Source: Cyanidiococcus yangmingshanensis | Lineage: Eukaryota; Rhodophyta; Bangiophyceae; Cyanidiales; Cyanidiaceae | DNA: 64,000 nucleotides | NCBI GenBank assembly: GCA_013995675.1 | Contig: VWRR01000002.1 | Span: forward strand, 785,016-849,015 | Direction: 5' to 3' | Shown here: one piece after another, positions 52,632 to 64,000 of the stretch | How the letters are laid out: every line of letters begins with the position of its first letter | Numbering within the stretch: the stretch's first letter is position 1 | Notes under the pieces: model-generated | Told to the model about the DNA's origin: nothing | Databases searched by the model: none | The model's input: only the letters and a program-made list of their open reading frames with translations | Translations under genes and position numbers: made by a program

Positions 52632-55565
52632 ATGCCGAGTTCACGACTCAGCTTGACTTCGAGCGACTCGGGTAATGTTCCTCGAGATGAGGTGAATATA
52701 GATCAGGGTGTGGCGCTCTCGAGCGTGCCAGCAACACCGGCTGAAGACTTTTCGGGTCGCTCCTCGCTGGAGCAGGGCGCCTTCTCGTCCTCACCTGCTG
52801 AAGGAGCAAGATCAGCTCTTGCCGACCTGACTGGAGTATCTCATCGTAGACCAACCTGGCCAGAGATGGCCTCTCAAGAATTGCGGAGCGTGCGTAGCAG
52901 CCCAAACGGTGCGATGAACAGTGAAAACGCTGCGCAGACGTTCTCTGGCTCGAGCTGTCCGCCAACCTCTCCTCTGCAAAGCCGTTTAGGTATTGTTGGC
53001 CGCAGAGAGCTTAGTCGCTCCCTTCTAGGGCTGTCGCTTACCCCTCGCAGCAGTGCCAGCCTTTCAGTGGCGACGGGTCCCGTGCCCGGGTCCCAGCGGA
53101 TCGACAGCGACACCGATCCAGCGCGTACGGTGAGCACGGAATCAGCAGCCGTGCGCGTCCTCTGGGGAACTGATCTATCTGTAGAGGAGGCACACGCAAA
53201 GCTGGTATCTTTCCTGTTGAATTTTCAGGCTTCTCGCAGATCACGCGCGGTTGGTCTCGAGGCTACAGACCTTTCGCCGCCGGAAGCCACGCTGACACCG
53301 TTCTATGTTCACCGCCTGCAGGAGCTTCATGAAACGGAATCGTGGACACTGAATGTAAGTATGGAACACGTCTTAGAATATGATGAGGCTCTGTACAAGA
53401 GACTGGTACGATATCCATCCGATATGATCAGCTTGTTCGATATGGCTGCAAACCAGGTCTATCGGGAAATGTTCCATAGCGACGATAACGATTCTGTCGG
53501 CCAGATCCAAGTACGAGTGTACGACCTCGGGGTTACGAACTCTTTGCGCCAACTGGAGCCGAGTAATCTGGACTCGCTCGTGGCTGTGCGCGGGATGATT
53601 GTGCGTACCAGCGGCTTGATTCCCGACCTGGCTGATGCATTCTATCGCTGCATGAACTGTTTGCATACAGCAGTGGTTCCGATTCGCCATGGACGCGTTC
53701 AAGAGCCGAGCTCTTGCTCACGTTGTGGCCTCAAGTCTTCATATCAGCTCATCCATAACCGTTGCTGTTTTACGGACAAACAAATTGTTCGTCTTCAGGA
53801 GTCACCGGAGAGTGTGCCCCAGGGCGAAACCCCTGCATCCATCTCACTTGTGTTGTATGAGGACATGGTCGATTCGATGAAACCCGGCGATCGGGTGGAG
53901 GTTACGGGCATCTATCGAGCCATGCCTGTGCGAGTTCATCCGCGGATGCGTAACGTTCGCTCTGTTTTTCGAACGTACTTAGATGTAGTCCACGTGAAGC
54001 GCACGGATGCTCGACGTGTGGTCGACATACCCGAAGCAGGCGACGCCGATGCGGTTCCGCAAGGTGCGCTCCTCTCAGACGGAGCAGCATCGGCGCTGTC
54101 TGAGGGCAACGATACAGGCACCGCACCTGTGGCTCCGGGAGCCTCGGCAACCGCTCCATGGACTCCGGCTGAGTACGCTCCAGTCCCGGAGACGAGTCCA
54201 GTCTGGCGTCCTGTTCACGATTGGGAGCCTCGTATTCGAGAGCTCGCTCGCGATCCTCGTGTATATGAGCGTCTCGCCGCTTCTATTGCTCCCTCTATCT
54301 GGGGAATGGATGATGTCAAGAAAGGAGTCCTCTGTCAGCTATTTGGCGGAACCCGCAAGGATTTTGCGTCCGCTGGAGGGACGCGTTTTCGCTCCGATAT
54401 TAATGTGCTCATTGTCGGCGACCCTGGTGTTTCCAAGTCCCAGCTGTTGTCTTTCGTGCACCGCATCTCGCCTCGGGGGATCTACACATCTGGACGCGGG
54501 AAGCTCTGCTGTCGGTTTAACTGCTTATGTGACCAAGGACCCTGAGACTCATGATGCTGTTCTGGAGTCAGGGGCCTTGGTGCTTTCAGGATCGTGGTAT
54601 CTGCTGTATCGACGAGTTCGACAAGATGAGCGAGCAGTCCCGCACGATCCTGCACGAGGCCATGGAGCAGCAGACGATATCTATTGCCAAGGCTGGGATT
54701 ATCGCGACACTGAACGCACGCACATCCGTGCTGGCTGCTGCTAATCCAGTCGAGTCATGTTATAATCCTCGTTTATCGGTTATCGAGAATATTCAGATGC
54801 CGCCGACGCTGCTTTCTCGCTTCGATCTAGTGTACTTGATTCTTGACAAGCCCTCGGCAGATGACGATCGCCGTCTGGCCCGTCATATCGTATCGCTGTT
54901 CCACGAAGAGAAAGTACGACGACACTGGCGATGTCGGCACCTCTATAGATGGTCTACCTCTGGTGGATTTGCGGACACTCGGCGGCGTACATCTCGTATG
55001 CTCGTGAGCAGGTCCATCCGGTGCTCTCGAATGATGCCAGCGACACCCTCATCACAGGCTACATGGATATGCGGCGACTTGGGTCGGCGCACGTGGCCTA
55101 TGGGGTTCCCAAGACCATAACGGCGACGCCGCGACAGCTGGAGTCCCTGATCCGGCTGTCTGAAGCCCATGCCAAAATCCGCCTATCTCCTGTTGTGGAA
55201 AGGGTTGATGTCGAGGAGGCCCTGCGACTGATGAAGATTGCCACGCAGCAGTCTGCAACTGATCCAATTACTGGTCGCATTGATTTGGATCTGTTGCAGA
55301 CCGGCCACAGCGCTGCATGGCGTCAACGAGTCAATGAGTTGGCCCGCTGCCCTATGGAGCCTTTTGCAGGAGCGTGAATCAGCATCCCCGCTGAGAAAAC
55401 AGGCTGTTTTTCATTTGTTGCGACAGCAAGCCGCGCAGGGAAGCGGAGCCTCCTCGAATGATACAGTTCGAGACGATGAATTTGAAGAGGCGTTAGCGTA
55501 TCCTCCAGAATGAACAGAAGATTCGTTTGATTCAGCATGGTACTGCGTTGGTTCGATGCATGTGA
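52632..55565 (+). CDS. MCM4: MCM4 replicative helicase subunit, six frame breaks in the 3' third
   Basis: ATG 52632 (upstream open frame has only TTG). Residues 1-170: Ser-rich regulatory tail. [19 protein letters not shown] and the zinc ribbon CMNC...CSRC (~340-364) are MCM4-like. ATPase: [19 protein letters not shown], Walker [12 protein letters not shown] (~596), CCIDEFDKM (Walker B), AANPVES (sensor 1) and [13 protein letters not shown] (arginine finger), then [14 protein letters not shown] and [13 protein letters not shown], ending in a winged helix with DEFEEALAY. From 54,490 on the frame is lost six times (about 54499, 54590, 54914, 54981, 55348, 55502), each cured by removing one base (mostly G). 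Protein conservation continues straight across all six. MCM4 is essential, so sequence error is more likely than a pseudogene. Confidence 0.95.
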
Positions 55566-56960
55566 GGTCTCTATACTCTCCAGTATTGCTGCCGTCCGCG
55601 CGCGTTATCCTGATTATGCAGTAGTGCGACCTGATCTTTATAAAGCATATTCGCAGCACGTTGGATGAAAAAATGGTAAGGTCAAACTAGAGCTAAATAG
55701 GGCTCTTTTGCGCTGGAGCGCAGTAGCGTCTGCTTGGATGTCGCGCCTTGTCTACGTTACGGCAATGCTTGTCACGGCGTAACCCGATTTCATTCTACTC
55801 ACCGCCCCAGGATTGAGACGGCATGTCGTCATCTACATTGCAGTTCATGAGCAAATCTGGTTGATTGTTGCTGTGGAGGATATAAACGGGCGTCTGATGC
55901 TGCCACACAAGATATTTTCTATGTTGTGAGATTATGTGGTTGCCTCCCACGCGTAACCCTACGAATCCAGTTCACGATCACGAAATTTTGTGAGAGGATG
56001 TGCGTTTTCGCTTGTCAACTGTGGACAGAATTTTGGCAACCCTATAGAAACGTATTACAGCAACGAAAGGATACAATGCTTTGTCGGATGCGCGCGGACG
56101 TTGTAGAGGTAATGCAGTGTTGTTTCTTTAGGTCTCACCGTTTGAACCTGGGTAGAGCTCCGCCTTGTGGAGTAAGAGAGTAAGGCTTAAACGAGATGAG
56201 TATCACTGTTGATGAGTAACTCCAAGACAAAAATTTTCACCACGGGTGCAGTAGCTGGCGAGAATTTTATGGTAGCGGACTTGTTTTGAATATAATCGAG
56301 TCATGCTCGTGAATTTAAGCGGGTCGCAGTTTTCGAGTATCATTTGACTCTACTACGGCGTGAGATAGGTTCTGGCGGTTGAGACACCATCCTCTATCTT
56401 CGCGGAGCGCGCTAGAGTGGGCACGAATCACAGAAAAGAGAAAATCAAGCAAAATGTGACAATGCTTTTGGCTTTACATGGAAGAGCAGAGCGCTCCATA
56501 GAGTACAGCATGTTTTCGAGATGCTTCAGGATTCTCGTTGTGAATCCTACGCTCATTGGCAGCTGTCATCTGAGCCTGAGCAGATGATCCTCTCTTGAGA
56601 AACATGAGTCGGCCATAATCTCAACATTAGTACTGAACCATGAGTTGTTAGTCTCCAGATGAGCGCATCACGGCATCAGAGGCATGATTTGGGCTATTTT
56701 CTGATGCATACTTTTCCCGTGGTTGAGCACGGCCAGTCTCGTATGATCTGCCGCAGAATCGAAAACCTTCAATACTTGGGTGAGCCCGAGCAGCATCGAT
56801 GTAGAGAGTAGTACCACACAAAAACGTTCGCAGCAGAAAGTGTAGGGTGTCTCTCCAATATATCTACTTTTCTGGCCCGCGGGAAGACGGAGCGTTCCAA
56901 TCGAATGCATCCGAGTAGGTTTCTAGTTTTACCTAGCTGTGAGGGTCCACCGGGACGGAT
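55566..56960. other. Transition to subtelomere-like DNA, no gene recognised
   Basis: About 1.4 kb, more AT-rich than the gene-bearing part, with a few ORFs of 80-85 codons and no recognisable domains. I see no tRNA or rRNA. Confidence 0.4.
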
Positions 56961-57317
56961 ATCAAGGTTGCTGTTACTTTTGGTCTTGGTGTTGGTAGTG
57001 TTCGGGTCAGTCGACTATTGGTTGATGTCCCACGGCATCCCCTAGTGCCGGTAGTGCGTCCAATAACAGCAAAGAGGGTTGGTCGTAGATCCAGAGCTGC
57101 TTACTGTCTTTCCGGCTTGGGACGCTATGTTTCTTGACCGGTCCGGATTTTCTTTTTCTTTTTCGGTTCCTCTGGGTTTGTTAAAAAAGTTTCATGTGTT
57201 TTTTATGGTTGCTGAGAGCGGTGGGGTCGGAGCTTGATCCAGTCCCGCTAGGGTGCGTGCGTGTGTGTCGGTGCTAGTGCTGCGCACTGCGTCGAACAGA
57301 ACTACGACATGAGGGTG

Positions 57318-57416
57318 CAGCACAGCTCAGCTCAGCTCTGTTAATCTCCGGTAATCTCTGCTCAGCTCTGCTCAGCTGCGTTAATCTCTGTTCAGCTCAG
57401 TTCAGTTCAGGCCAAC
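57318..57416 (+). repeat. CAGCTC minisatellite, short allele (unit 1)
   Basis: Degenerate repeats of cagctctg, gttaatctc and ttcagctc. Counterpart of the longer array at 61741-62002. Confidence 0.8.
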
Positions 57417-59639
57417 AAGGCAGGTTGCTGAATGTCTTGCACCAACTCTGTTTTGTATTGCTATCCTTTTCAGGTAACCCTCCATTCAAGAACAGGGTAA
57501 GTATCAGGCCGAGTAGATTTTTTATTATTTTTTTGCATGCCCATGGTCGCTTCGTTTCGTATCGTCAAGTAACCATAGGTCGCTTTCCAGGGTTCATGGT
57601 GTCGTTTCCTACTGTGATCGATGCTGGCACCAGCAACTGCGCAATCTCTGTGAATGCCGCCGCTGCTGCTATTGTTGCCGTTGTTGGCCATCGCGATCGG
57701 AATTGTCAATCGGCATCGGCATCGACAATCAGTCATCGAGCATCGCTGAAATCGTCTCCGTCTGGCGCTTCGTGTGGATCTGGAATCGATGATCCTAGAT
57801 GGCGTTTGCTGGCGCTGGCGCTGGCGCTGGCGCTGTGGTGGCCGACGAAACGACCCTAGCTCGGCGAATTGGGTCGGCACCCGCGGATTGGCGACAGCTG
57901 CCGCTCGGCTGGGGTGCGCGCCGTGTCTGTCTATCTGTCTGTCAGTCGCAGGACGCTGTGGCGCAGCAGGTGCTGTCCTGGGGAGCTGTCAGGGAATCTG
58001 TCTTGGGGAGCTGTCACGTTGATCCTGTGACGGTGAGCTGTCTCGTGGACGCTGTCCCGCCGGCGCCCTGTCCCGTCAGAGGCAGCGGCGCATCTCTGCT
58101 GGGGGCGGCACATCGATTGCGCGTGCGAGCGTTCGCTGGCGTTCGCTGGCGATCGCGTGCGGCGTCGCAGTGTCTGTCGATTTTCGGTCAGGCAAAAGCG
58201 TGCGCGCGCCTGCGCCTGCGCCTAGGCATTGGCGGGAAATGCGCGCTGCGCGATGGACCTGTCGCGGCTAGTCGTGTCCAGTCCAGTGGTGGCCTGTGGT
58301 GTCGAAGATTGCCGGCCGACCGAGCGTGTCCGAGGTGAACGATCGTTCTGTTCGCTACTCCCCAGAGGTTTCCATAACTGATATTCATTCAATACGACAT
58401 TGCATAGCATGCCGTCGGTTCGAATAATATTGAGAAAGCGCCAATATCAATCATTGCTCATTAGAACTAGACTACCATATGTTCACTGATATGTTGAATG
58501 ATCAGTTGGTCCGATCAATCTATATTTGAGCAGTTGGGCACAAAAGACTAAGTCAGAGCGAGACGAAAACCTTGAAGATCTATGCGAGTCTCCGACGATT
58601 CATGCTGTTGCCGACGAGCGAGCCAGCATCGTTCAGATGTGCATGGGTCCTTGGTTGTACAGCCATTCGCCAGCTCGTTATTGTCTAAAACCGGAAAAGA
58701 TCCCTGCGGGAGCGTCTAGGCCAGGCAGCGGCGTGGTGGAGGATCGTAACTGGGCTCCCAGCCGCGATGTCGATGGCTCGTCCGAAGCAACCCCGATCGG
58801 AGGCAGGCCCATCCAAGATGACCAGGCGCCATTGGGCCAGTGAAGTGTATCCAAGAGATCAGGTTGGGCCCCGGGCCTCGCAAGTGGGAGCGGCGGCACC
58901 GCAGATCGGCCGAGGAGCGCCGAATCAAGGGCGGCGATGGCGGCGATGACGGCGATGGCGGCGCCAGCATAGCATCTCTGGGCAACCTAACGAGTACCGT
59001 GTGATCCGATGGTTGTGCGCGAGAAGGTGCGCTATCGAATCTGGTATCGAACAATCTGCAGAGTAACCGTGGGAGCGATCAAAGTCCGAGGAGTACGCAA
59101 GCGCTGCAACCGGTATGAAAGCCCAACGGCGGCGAAAGAAGGATGGAGATGTAGCTCGGAAAAAAACTCACAGAGTGAGCGATAAAAAAAAGGACTCAAA
59201 AACCGAGAAGCAGGCTACTGGTAAAGAACTAGAACGAAATCGTATCCGAAGAAAAGAACCAGAAATAAGAAAAAAAAAGATAACTAGCTGCGTCCGTAAA
59301 CAAAAATTGAAGGATATCTGTGTCAAGAGAGCATACACCGAGGCGAGAGAAAACCAAAAAGGTAAACATCAAAGTAGAGAGCCAAAAATGGAGTCATAAG
59401 CATAGAGACATCGAATAGCGACAGCATCCAAAACGAAAGCTCAACGAGTCCAAAAAGTATGTCTACAAAAAGAAACCGGATAGGCGAGCATAAAAGAAAC
59501 ACCATCTAATGAGCAAGCAGCAACCTGGTCAGAACCAGCCAAGCAGAATGTTCAGAGACCAATCGATGATGTGCAAGTCACAAAGCGATTGAAAGTGCAG
59601 ACATGAGTCATCATTGAGACGCTGTGGATCATGAAAATG

Positions 59640-59875
59640 GAGTGAAAGAGAAGCCTCAGTGGAATAAGGGATATGGGATGGCGTGATGAAATTGGGGTGA
59701 ATGGAGTGAATAGGCTGAAAAGATACTTCAGTGAATTGCGGTGAATGGAGTGAAAGAGAAGATTCAGTGGAATGGGGTGAATGGGGTGAATGGGGTGAAT
59801 GGGGTGAATGGGGTGAATGGGGTGAATGGGGTGAATGGGGTGAATGGGGGAACTAGGGGTGAATGGGGTGAATCG
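59640..59875 (+). repeat. Telomere-like array of AATGGGGTG
   Basis: Eight perfect head-to-tail copies of GGGGTGAAT (59774-59845), two more after an interruption, and decayed AATGGAGTG/GAATGG copies upstream to about 59640. The 9-bp unit differs by one base from AATGGGGGG, the telomere unit known for Cyanidioschyzon merolae. Confidence 0.85.
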
Positions 59876-60479
59876 GGGTGGCCGGATATGATTGTTCTGG
59901 GCCCTTTCAATGGAGCCAAGCTCCCTATCAACGAGAAGTTGGTTTTCTATTTGCTGTTAGGGCTTCAGAGTGTGTCCTGGTTACGCACTCCATGCTGGCT
60001 GGCAGCGCTCTGCTGGACGCGGGTCACAGGTGAGCGGCCCTTGGGCGATCGAGGTCGCCTCTCAAGCTCGATCGGGCGTTGTGTCTGCGCTCGTCCGCTG
60101 CTCTTGAGCTTGTGGTTGAGTGTTGGTGACGTTTTTCTTCTCTCTGTTTTGTTCTGTTCTGTAGAGTTTTTTTTGTAGAGTTTCATTCGGTCCGGTTTCC
60201 GTTTTTGTTATTGTTGTAGCTTTCAGTTTTTTGGTCTTTTGATGATGTCTCGAGAGAGTATGGCTGGGCAGTCGAGGGTGGTGTGTGCCTGGGTCCGCCA
60301 GGGCTGAGAGCTTAGCCTAGCCGAGCGCAGCCCAGCGCAGCCGCTTGTGGCGTGTCAGCCAAGGGCTGTAGCAGTGTTTTGAAGAGTTTTGGCGGTGCGT
60401 TTGAGGTGTTGTTCTTTTGTTTTTTTGTTATTTTCATTTTGTATATTTGTTGATTAGTATGTGAGGGACGGTATGGTGT

Positions 60480-61110
60480 ATTTGTTGAGAATCCGGGGAT
60501 CGTCGGTGATTGAGCACACCGGCTGGCCCAGGCCAGTCTATCGACTAGTAGCGTCGAGCCGGTGCCGACGGTGTGTTTTCGGCAGCTTTGGAGGCTGGTT
60601 TCTGTCCTTGTTCTTTTGGTTTTCTCCGGTTTCTTTTTACAGACGTGTTATTGAGAGCTTCAGGCCTGTTTCGGTATGCCTCGCTGTGATTTCGAGAATC
60701 GTCGGTGATTGGGTGAACCGGCTGGCCCGGGCCAGTCTATCGACTAGGGGCGTCGAGCCGGGGCCGAAGCTGTGTTTTCACAGGCTCTCGAGGCTGGTTT
60801 CTGTTCTTGTTCTTCAGTTTTTCTCCGATTTCTTTTTACAGACGTGTTATTAAGAGCTTCAAGAGTGGTTTGGTATGTCTCGCTGTGATTTTGAGAATCG
60901 TCGGTGATTGGGTGCACCGGCTGGCCCGGGCCAGTCTGCCAGACAGTAGCGTTGAGCCGGGGCCGAAGCTGTGTTTTCACAGGCTCTCGAGGCTGGTTTC
61001 TCTCCTTGTTCTTTGGTTTTCACCGGTTTCTTTTTACGGACGTGTTATTGAGAGCTTCAAGAGTGGTTTGGTATGTTTCGCTATGATTTTGAGAATCGTC
61101 AGTGATTGGG
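60480..61110 (+). repeat. 199-bp tandem repeat, about 3.2 copies
   Basis: The landmark cgtcggtgat recurs at 60501, 60700, 60899 and (as cgtcagtgat) 61097, giving periods of 199, 199 and 198. Each unit contains ggctggcccgggccagtct, an internal palindrome, and a T-rich stretch with tttctttttacagacgtgtt. Confidence 0.92.
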
Positions 61111-61330
61111 TGCTCGCCCCGAGAGCGTCCCTCCGTTTGTAGGGTCGGTACGAGGGCGCGCCCGCAACGGGACAGCGTGGCGCGATGGCCGCTGCGTATC
61201 GATGCATGTATTCATCGCTGGCCAGCTGTGCCAGCTGGTCGACGTGTCGTACGTATCGTTTCTACCTGGGTCGGTTTCTGCATTTTTTTTAATTTTTTTT
61301 TGCTATCTGCTCAGTCTAGAATACTGGTTG

Positions 61331-64000
61331 TTATTGTTGTTGTTGGTGGTTTTGGTTTTGGTTTTGGTTTTGGTGTTGGTGTTGGTAGCACTCAGCTCAG
61401 TCGAATGTAGGTAGGTGTGCCGATGCGCTCGCCGGTGCCTCTAGTGCCTGTAGTGCCTCTGGTGCGCCCAGTAACTGTAGAGAGAATTGGTCGTGGCTCC
61501 AGGACGAGTTACTGTCTTTGCGGTTCTGGGCGCTTTATTTCTTGAGCTGCGCAGTTTTTCTTTTTCTTTTTCTTTTTTGGGTTCCCCTGTGTTTGTAAAA
61601 AAAGGTTCATATGATTTTTATGGTTGCTGAGAGCTGTGGGGTCGGAGCATGATCCGGTCCCACCAGGGTGCGTGCGTGTGTGTCGGTGCTAGTGCTGCGC
61701 ACTGCGTCGAACAGAACCACGACTGGAGGGTGCAGCACAGCTATGTTCAGCTCCGTTAATCTCTATTCAGCTCTATTCAGCTGCGTTATACTCAGTTCAG
61801 CTCTGTTCAGCTGCGTTAATCTCTGCTCAGCTCCGTTATACTCTGTTCAGCTCTGCTCAGCTCCGTTAATCTCTGCTCAGCTCCGTTAATCTCTGTTCAG
61901 CTATGTTCAGCTCTGCTCAGCTCCGTTAATCTCTGTTCAGCTATGTTCAGCTCTGCTCGCTCCGTTAATCTCTGTTCAGCTATGTTCAGCTCTGCTCAGC
62001 TCAGGCCAACGAGGCAGGTTGCTGAATGTCTTGCACCAACTCTGTTTTGTATTGCTATTTTTTTCAGGTAACTCTCCATTCAAGAGCAGGGTAAGAATCA
62101 GGCCGAGTAGATTTTTTTTGTTATTTTTTTGCATGCCCATGGTCGCTTCGTTTCGGATCGTCAAGTCACCATAGGTCCGTTCCCAGTGTTCATGGCGTCG
62201 GTTCCTACTGTGATCGATGCTGGCACCGGCCTGTGCGCGGTCTCTGTGAATACCGCTACTGCTGCTGCTGTTGCCGCTGTTGGCCATCGCGATCGGAATT
62301 GTCAATCGGCAATCGGCATCGGCATCGACAATCAGTCATCCGCCATCGGTATCAGCATCGCTCTCGGCCATCGCTGAAATCGTCTCCGTCAGGCGCGCCG
62401 TGAGGATCTAGGATCGATGATACCGGATGGCATTGTTGGTCTGGTTCTGGCGCTGGCGCTGGCGCCGCCGACCAAACGACAGTTGCGCGTTGAATTGGGT
62501 CGGACGCTCGGATTGGCTGCTTGCACGCCTCGGCTGGGGTGCGCGCCGTGTCCGTCTGTCTGTCGCAGGACGCTGTGGCGCAGCAGGTGCTGTCCTGGGG
62601 AGCTGTCAGGGAATGATGTCTTGGGGAGCTGTCACGTTGATCCTGTGACGGTGAGCTGTCTCGTGGACGCTGTCCCGTCAGAGGCGGCGGCGCATCACTG
62701 CTGGGGGCGGCGCATCACTGCTGGGGGCGGCGCATCGATTGCTCGTGCGAGCGTTCGCTGGCGTTCGCTGGCGTTCGCTGGCGATCGCGTGCGGCGTCGC
62801 AGCGTCTGTCCATTTTCGGTCAGGCAAAAGCGTGCGTGCGCGTGCGCGTGCGCCTGCGCCTAGGCGTTGGCGGGAGATGCGCGCCGCGCGATGGATCTGT
62901 CGCGGCTAGTCGTGTCCAATTCTGTGCTGTCCAGTCCAGTCGTGGCCTGGCGATCGACAGCGGCGCAGGATGCGTTCGCTGTTCTCAATCGCCGACTGAC
63001 CGAGCGTGTCCGAGGTGAACGATCGTGCTGTTCGCTACTCCCCAGAGGTTTCCATAACTGATATTCATTGAATACGACATAGCATAGCATGTCGTCAGTT
63101 CGAATAATATTGAGAAAGCGCCAATACCAATCATTGTTCATACAGACTAGACAACCATGGGTCTATTGAGATGTTAAATAGTCAGATGGTCCGATCAATC
63201 TATATTTGAGCAGTTGGGCACAAAAGAGTAAGTCAGAGCGAAACGAAAACCTTGAAGATCTATGCGAGTCTCCAACGATTCATGCTGTGGTCGACGAGCG
63301 CACCAGCATCATTCAGATCTGCATGGGTCCTTGGTTGTGCAGCCATTCGCCAGCTCGTTATTGTCTCAAACCGGAAAAGATCCCTGCAGGAGCGTCTAGG
63401 CCAGGCAGCGGCGTCGTGGAGGATCGTAACTGTGGTCCCAGCTGCGACGTCGAGGGCTCGTCCGAAGCAACCCCGATCGGCAGCATGCCTATCCAAGATG
63501 AGCAGGCGCCATTGGGCCAGTGAAGTATATCCAAGAGATCAGGTTGGACGCCGGGCCTCTGGGATGGGAGCGGCGGCATCGCAGAACGGCCAAGGAGCGC
63601 CGAATCGATGGCGGCGATGGCGGCGCCAGCATAGCACCCCTGGGCTACCTAACGAGTACCGTGTGATCCGATGGTTGTGCGCAAGGAGGTGCGCCATCGA
63701 ATCTGGTATCGAAAGATCTGCGACGAGCGACCCTGGGAGCAATCTAAGTCCGAAGCGTGCGACAGCGCTGCGTCCAGTATGCATGCCCAACGGCGGCGAA
63801 AGAGCACTGAGGATGAAGATCTGAACAAGAGCACAAAGATTGACAATACGAAACGGTTCCCCAAACCGAGAAGCAACCTACTGGTAAGGATCTAGACCTA
63901 AATCGTTACCGAAGAAAAGACCCAGAGTTAAACAAATAAAGAGCTAGTAGCGTCCGTAAACAAATATAGATGCACATCTCTGTCTGGAGGATATAAAACA
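61331..64000 (+). repeat. Subtelomere-like direct repeat, unit 2 (cut by window edge)
   Basis: Homologous to 56970 through about 59310 of unit 1, with an expanded minisatellite, extra ggggcggcgcatcactgct copies near 62690-62730 and many substitutions. No convincing ORF. Confidence 0.85.
61741..62002 (+). repeat. CAGCTC/GTTAATCTC minisatellite, long allele (unit 2)
   Basis: About 260 bases of alternating gttcagctctg, ctcagctccg and ttaatctct modules. Roughly 2.5 times longer than the unit-1 array. Confidence 0.85.

Larger units (their letters stand above)
56970..61330 (+). repeat. Subtelomere-like direct repeat, unit 1 (about 4.36 kb)
   Basis: Matches unit 2 in the same orientation. Shared landmarks: ggtgctagtgctgcgcactg at 57271 and 61685, the start of a conserved block gaggtttccataactgat at 58364 and 63044, and attgggccagtgaagt at 58830 and 63510. 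Offsets grow from 4414 to 4680 because unit 2 has a longer minisatellite. About 59,400-61,320 is seen only in unit 1 because unit 2 is cut by the window edge. Confidence 0.85.

Noticed and set aside
58415-58435. B-box-like cggttcgaataat (also about 63097)
   Set aside because: No T-stem pairing, no A-box at a proper distance and no acceptor stem.
58526-58843. 105-codon ORF conserved in both subtelomeric units (also 63206-63523)
   Set aside because: It opens at TTG, has no ATG, and the differences between copies fall mostly at amino-acid-changing sites, as expected for non-coding repeat DNA.
59741-60178. ORF encoding a poly-(N-G-V) protein
   Set aside because: It is simply the translation of the GGGGTGAAT array; a 9-bp repeat is open in frame by construction.
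57240-64000. CRISPR-like arrays
   Set aside because: The tandem repeats have no unique spacers of uniform length, and the context is eukaryotic subtelomeric DNA.

Overview
This window reads as nuclear DNA of a unicellular red alga of the Cyanidiales (Cyanidioschyzon/Cyanidiococcus type). It is compact and nearly intron-free, with single-exon genes on both strands. It combines plastid proteins of photosynthetic eukaryotes (a red-algal PsbQ'-like lumenal protein, a PAP/fibrillin, a CRTISO-type carotenoid isomerase) with the cytosolic starch enzyme DPE2. Near the right end is an array of the 9-mer AATGGGGTG, one base away from the telomere unit known in Cyanidioschyzon. Species assignment is inference.

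Layout, 1-55.6 kb (gene-bearing): spermidine synthase (cut by the left edge); a two-exon gene that I read as a membrane-anchored Sep15/SelM-type selenoprotein with a SECIS element; an unknown 538-aa protein; a fibrillin; a small coiled-coil protein; a ubiquitin protease; TIM14/PAM18; SNU13; a 1.55-kb repeat (left copy); a single-chain Mre11/Rad50-like (SbcD-SbcC) protein; a short bS21-like ORF; the SNARE Bet1; proteasome RPN1; a CRTISO-like enzyme; a WR-repeat acidic protein; valyl-tRNA synthetase; PsbQ'; an unknown ORF; an RsmB-like rRNA methyltransferase; a BSD2/DnaJ-type zinc-finger protein; the 1.55-kb repeat (right, inverted copy); ELP4; DPE2; a PHT4/SLC17-type anion transporter; the Fe-S co-chaperone HSCB; and MCM4. 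The genes are mostly unrelated housekeeping genes, and no operon-like functional cluster is apparent.

Layout, 55.6-64 kb (subtelomere-like): no convincing genes. A large direct repeat (unit 1 from about 56,970, unit 2 from about 61,330 to the edge) carries T-rich tracts, a CAGCTC/GTTAATCTC minisatellite, a telomere-like array and a 199-bp tandem repeat.

Reading note: at least eight otherwise well-conserved genes (RPN1, CRTISO, the WR-repeat protein, ValRS, the DnaJ-type zinc finger, HSCB, MCM4 and probably PHT4) have their frame broken by 1-2 nt indels, nearly all explained by one extra base. The pattern suggests residual insertion errors in a long-read assembly rather than many pseudogenes. 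I annotate these as broken single genes.

Most notable finding: the gene at 1351-2139, where a UGA aligned with the selenocysteine of Sep15/SelM lies at the last codon of exon 1, and a SECIS-like hairpin follows the final stop codon by 14 nt.
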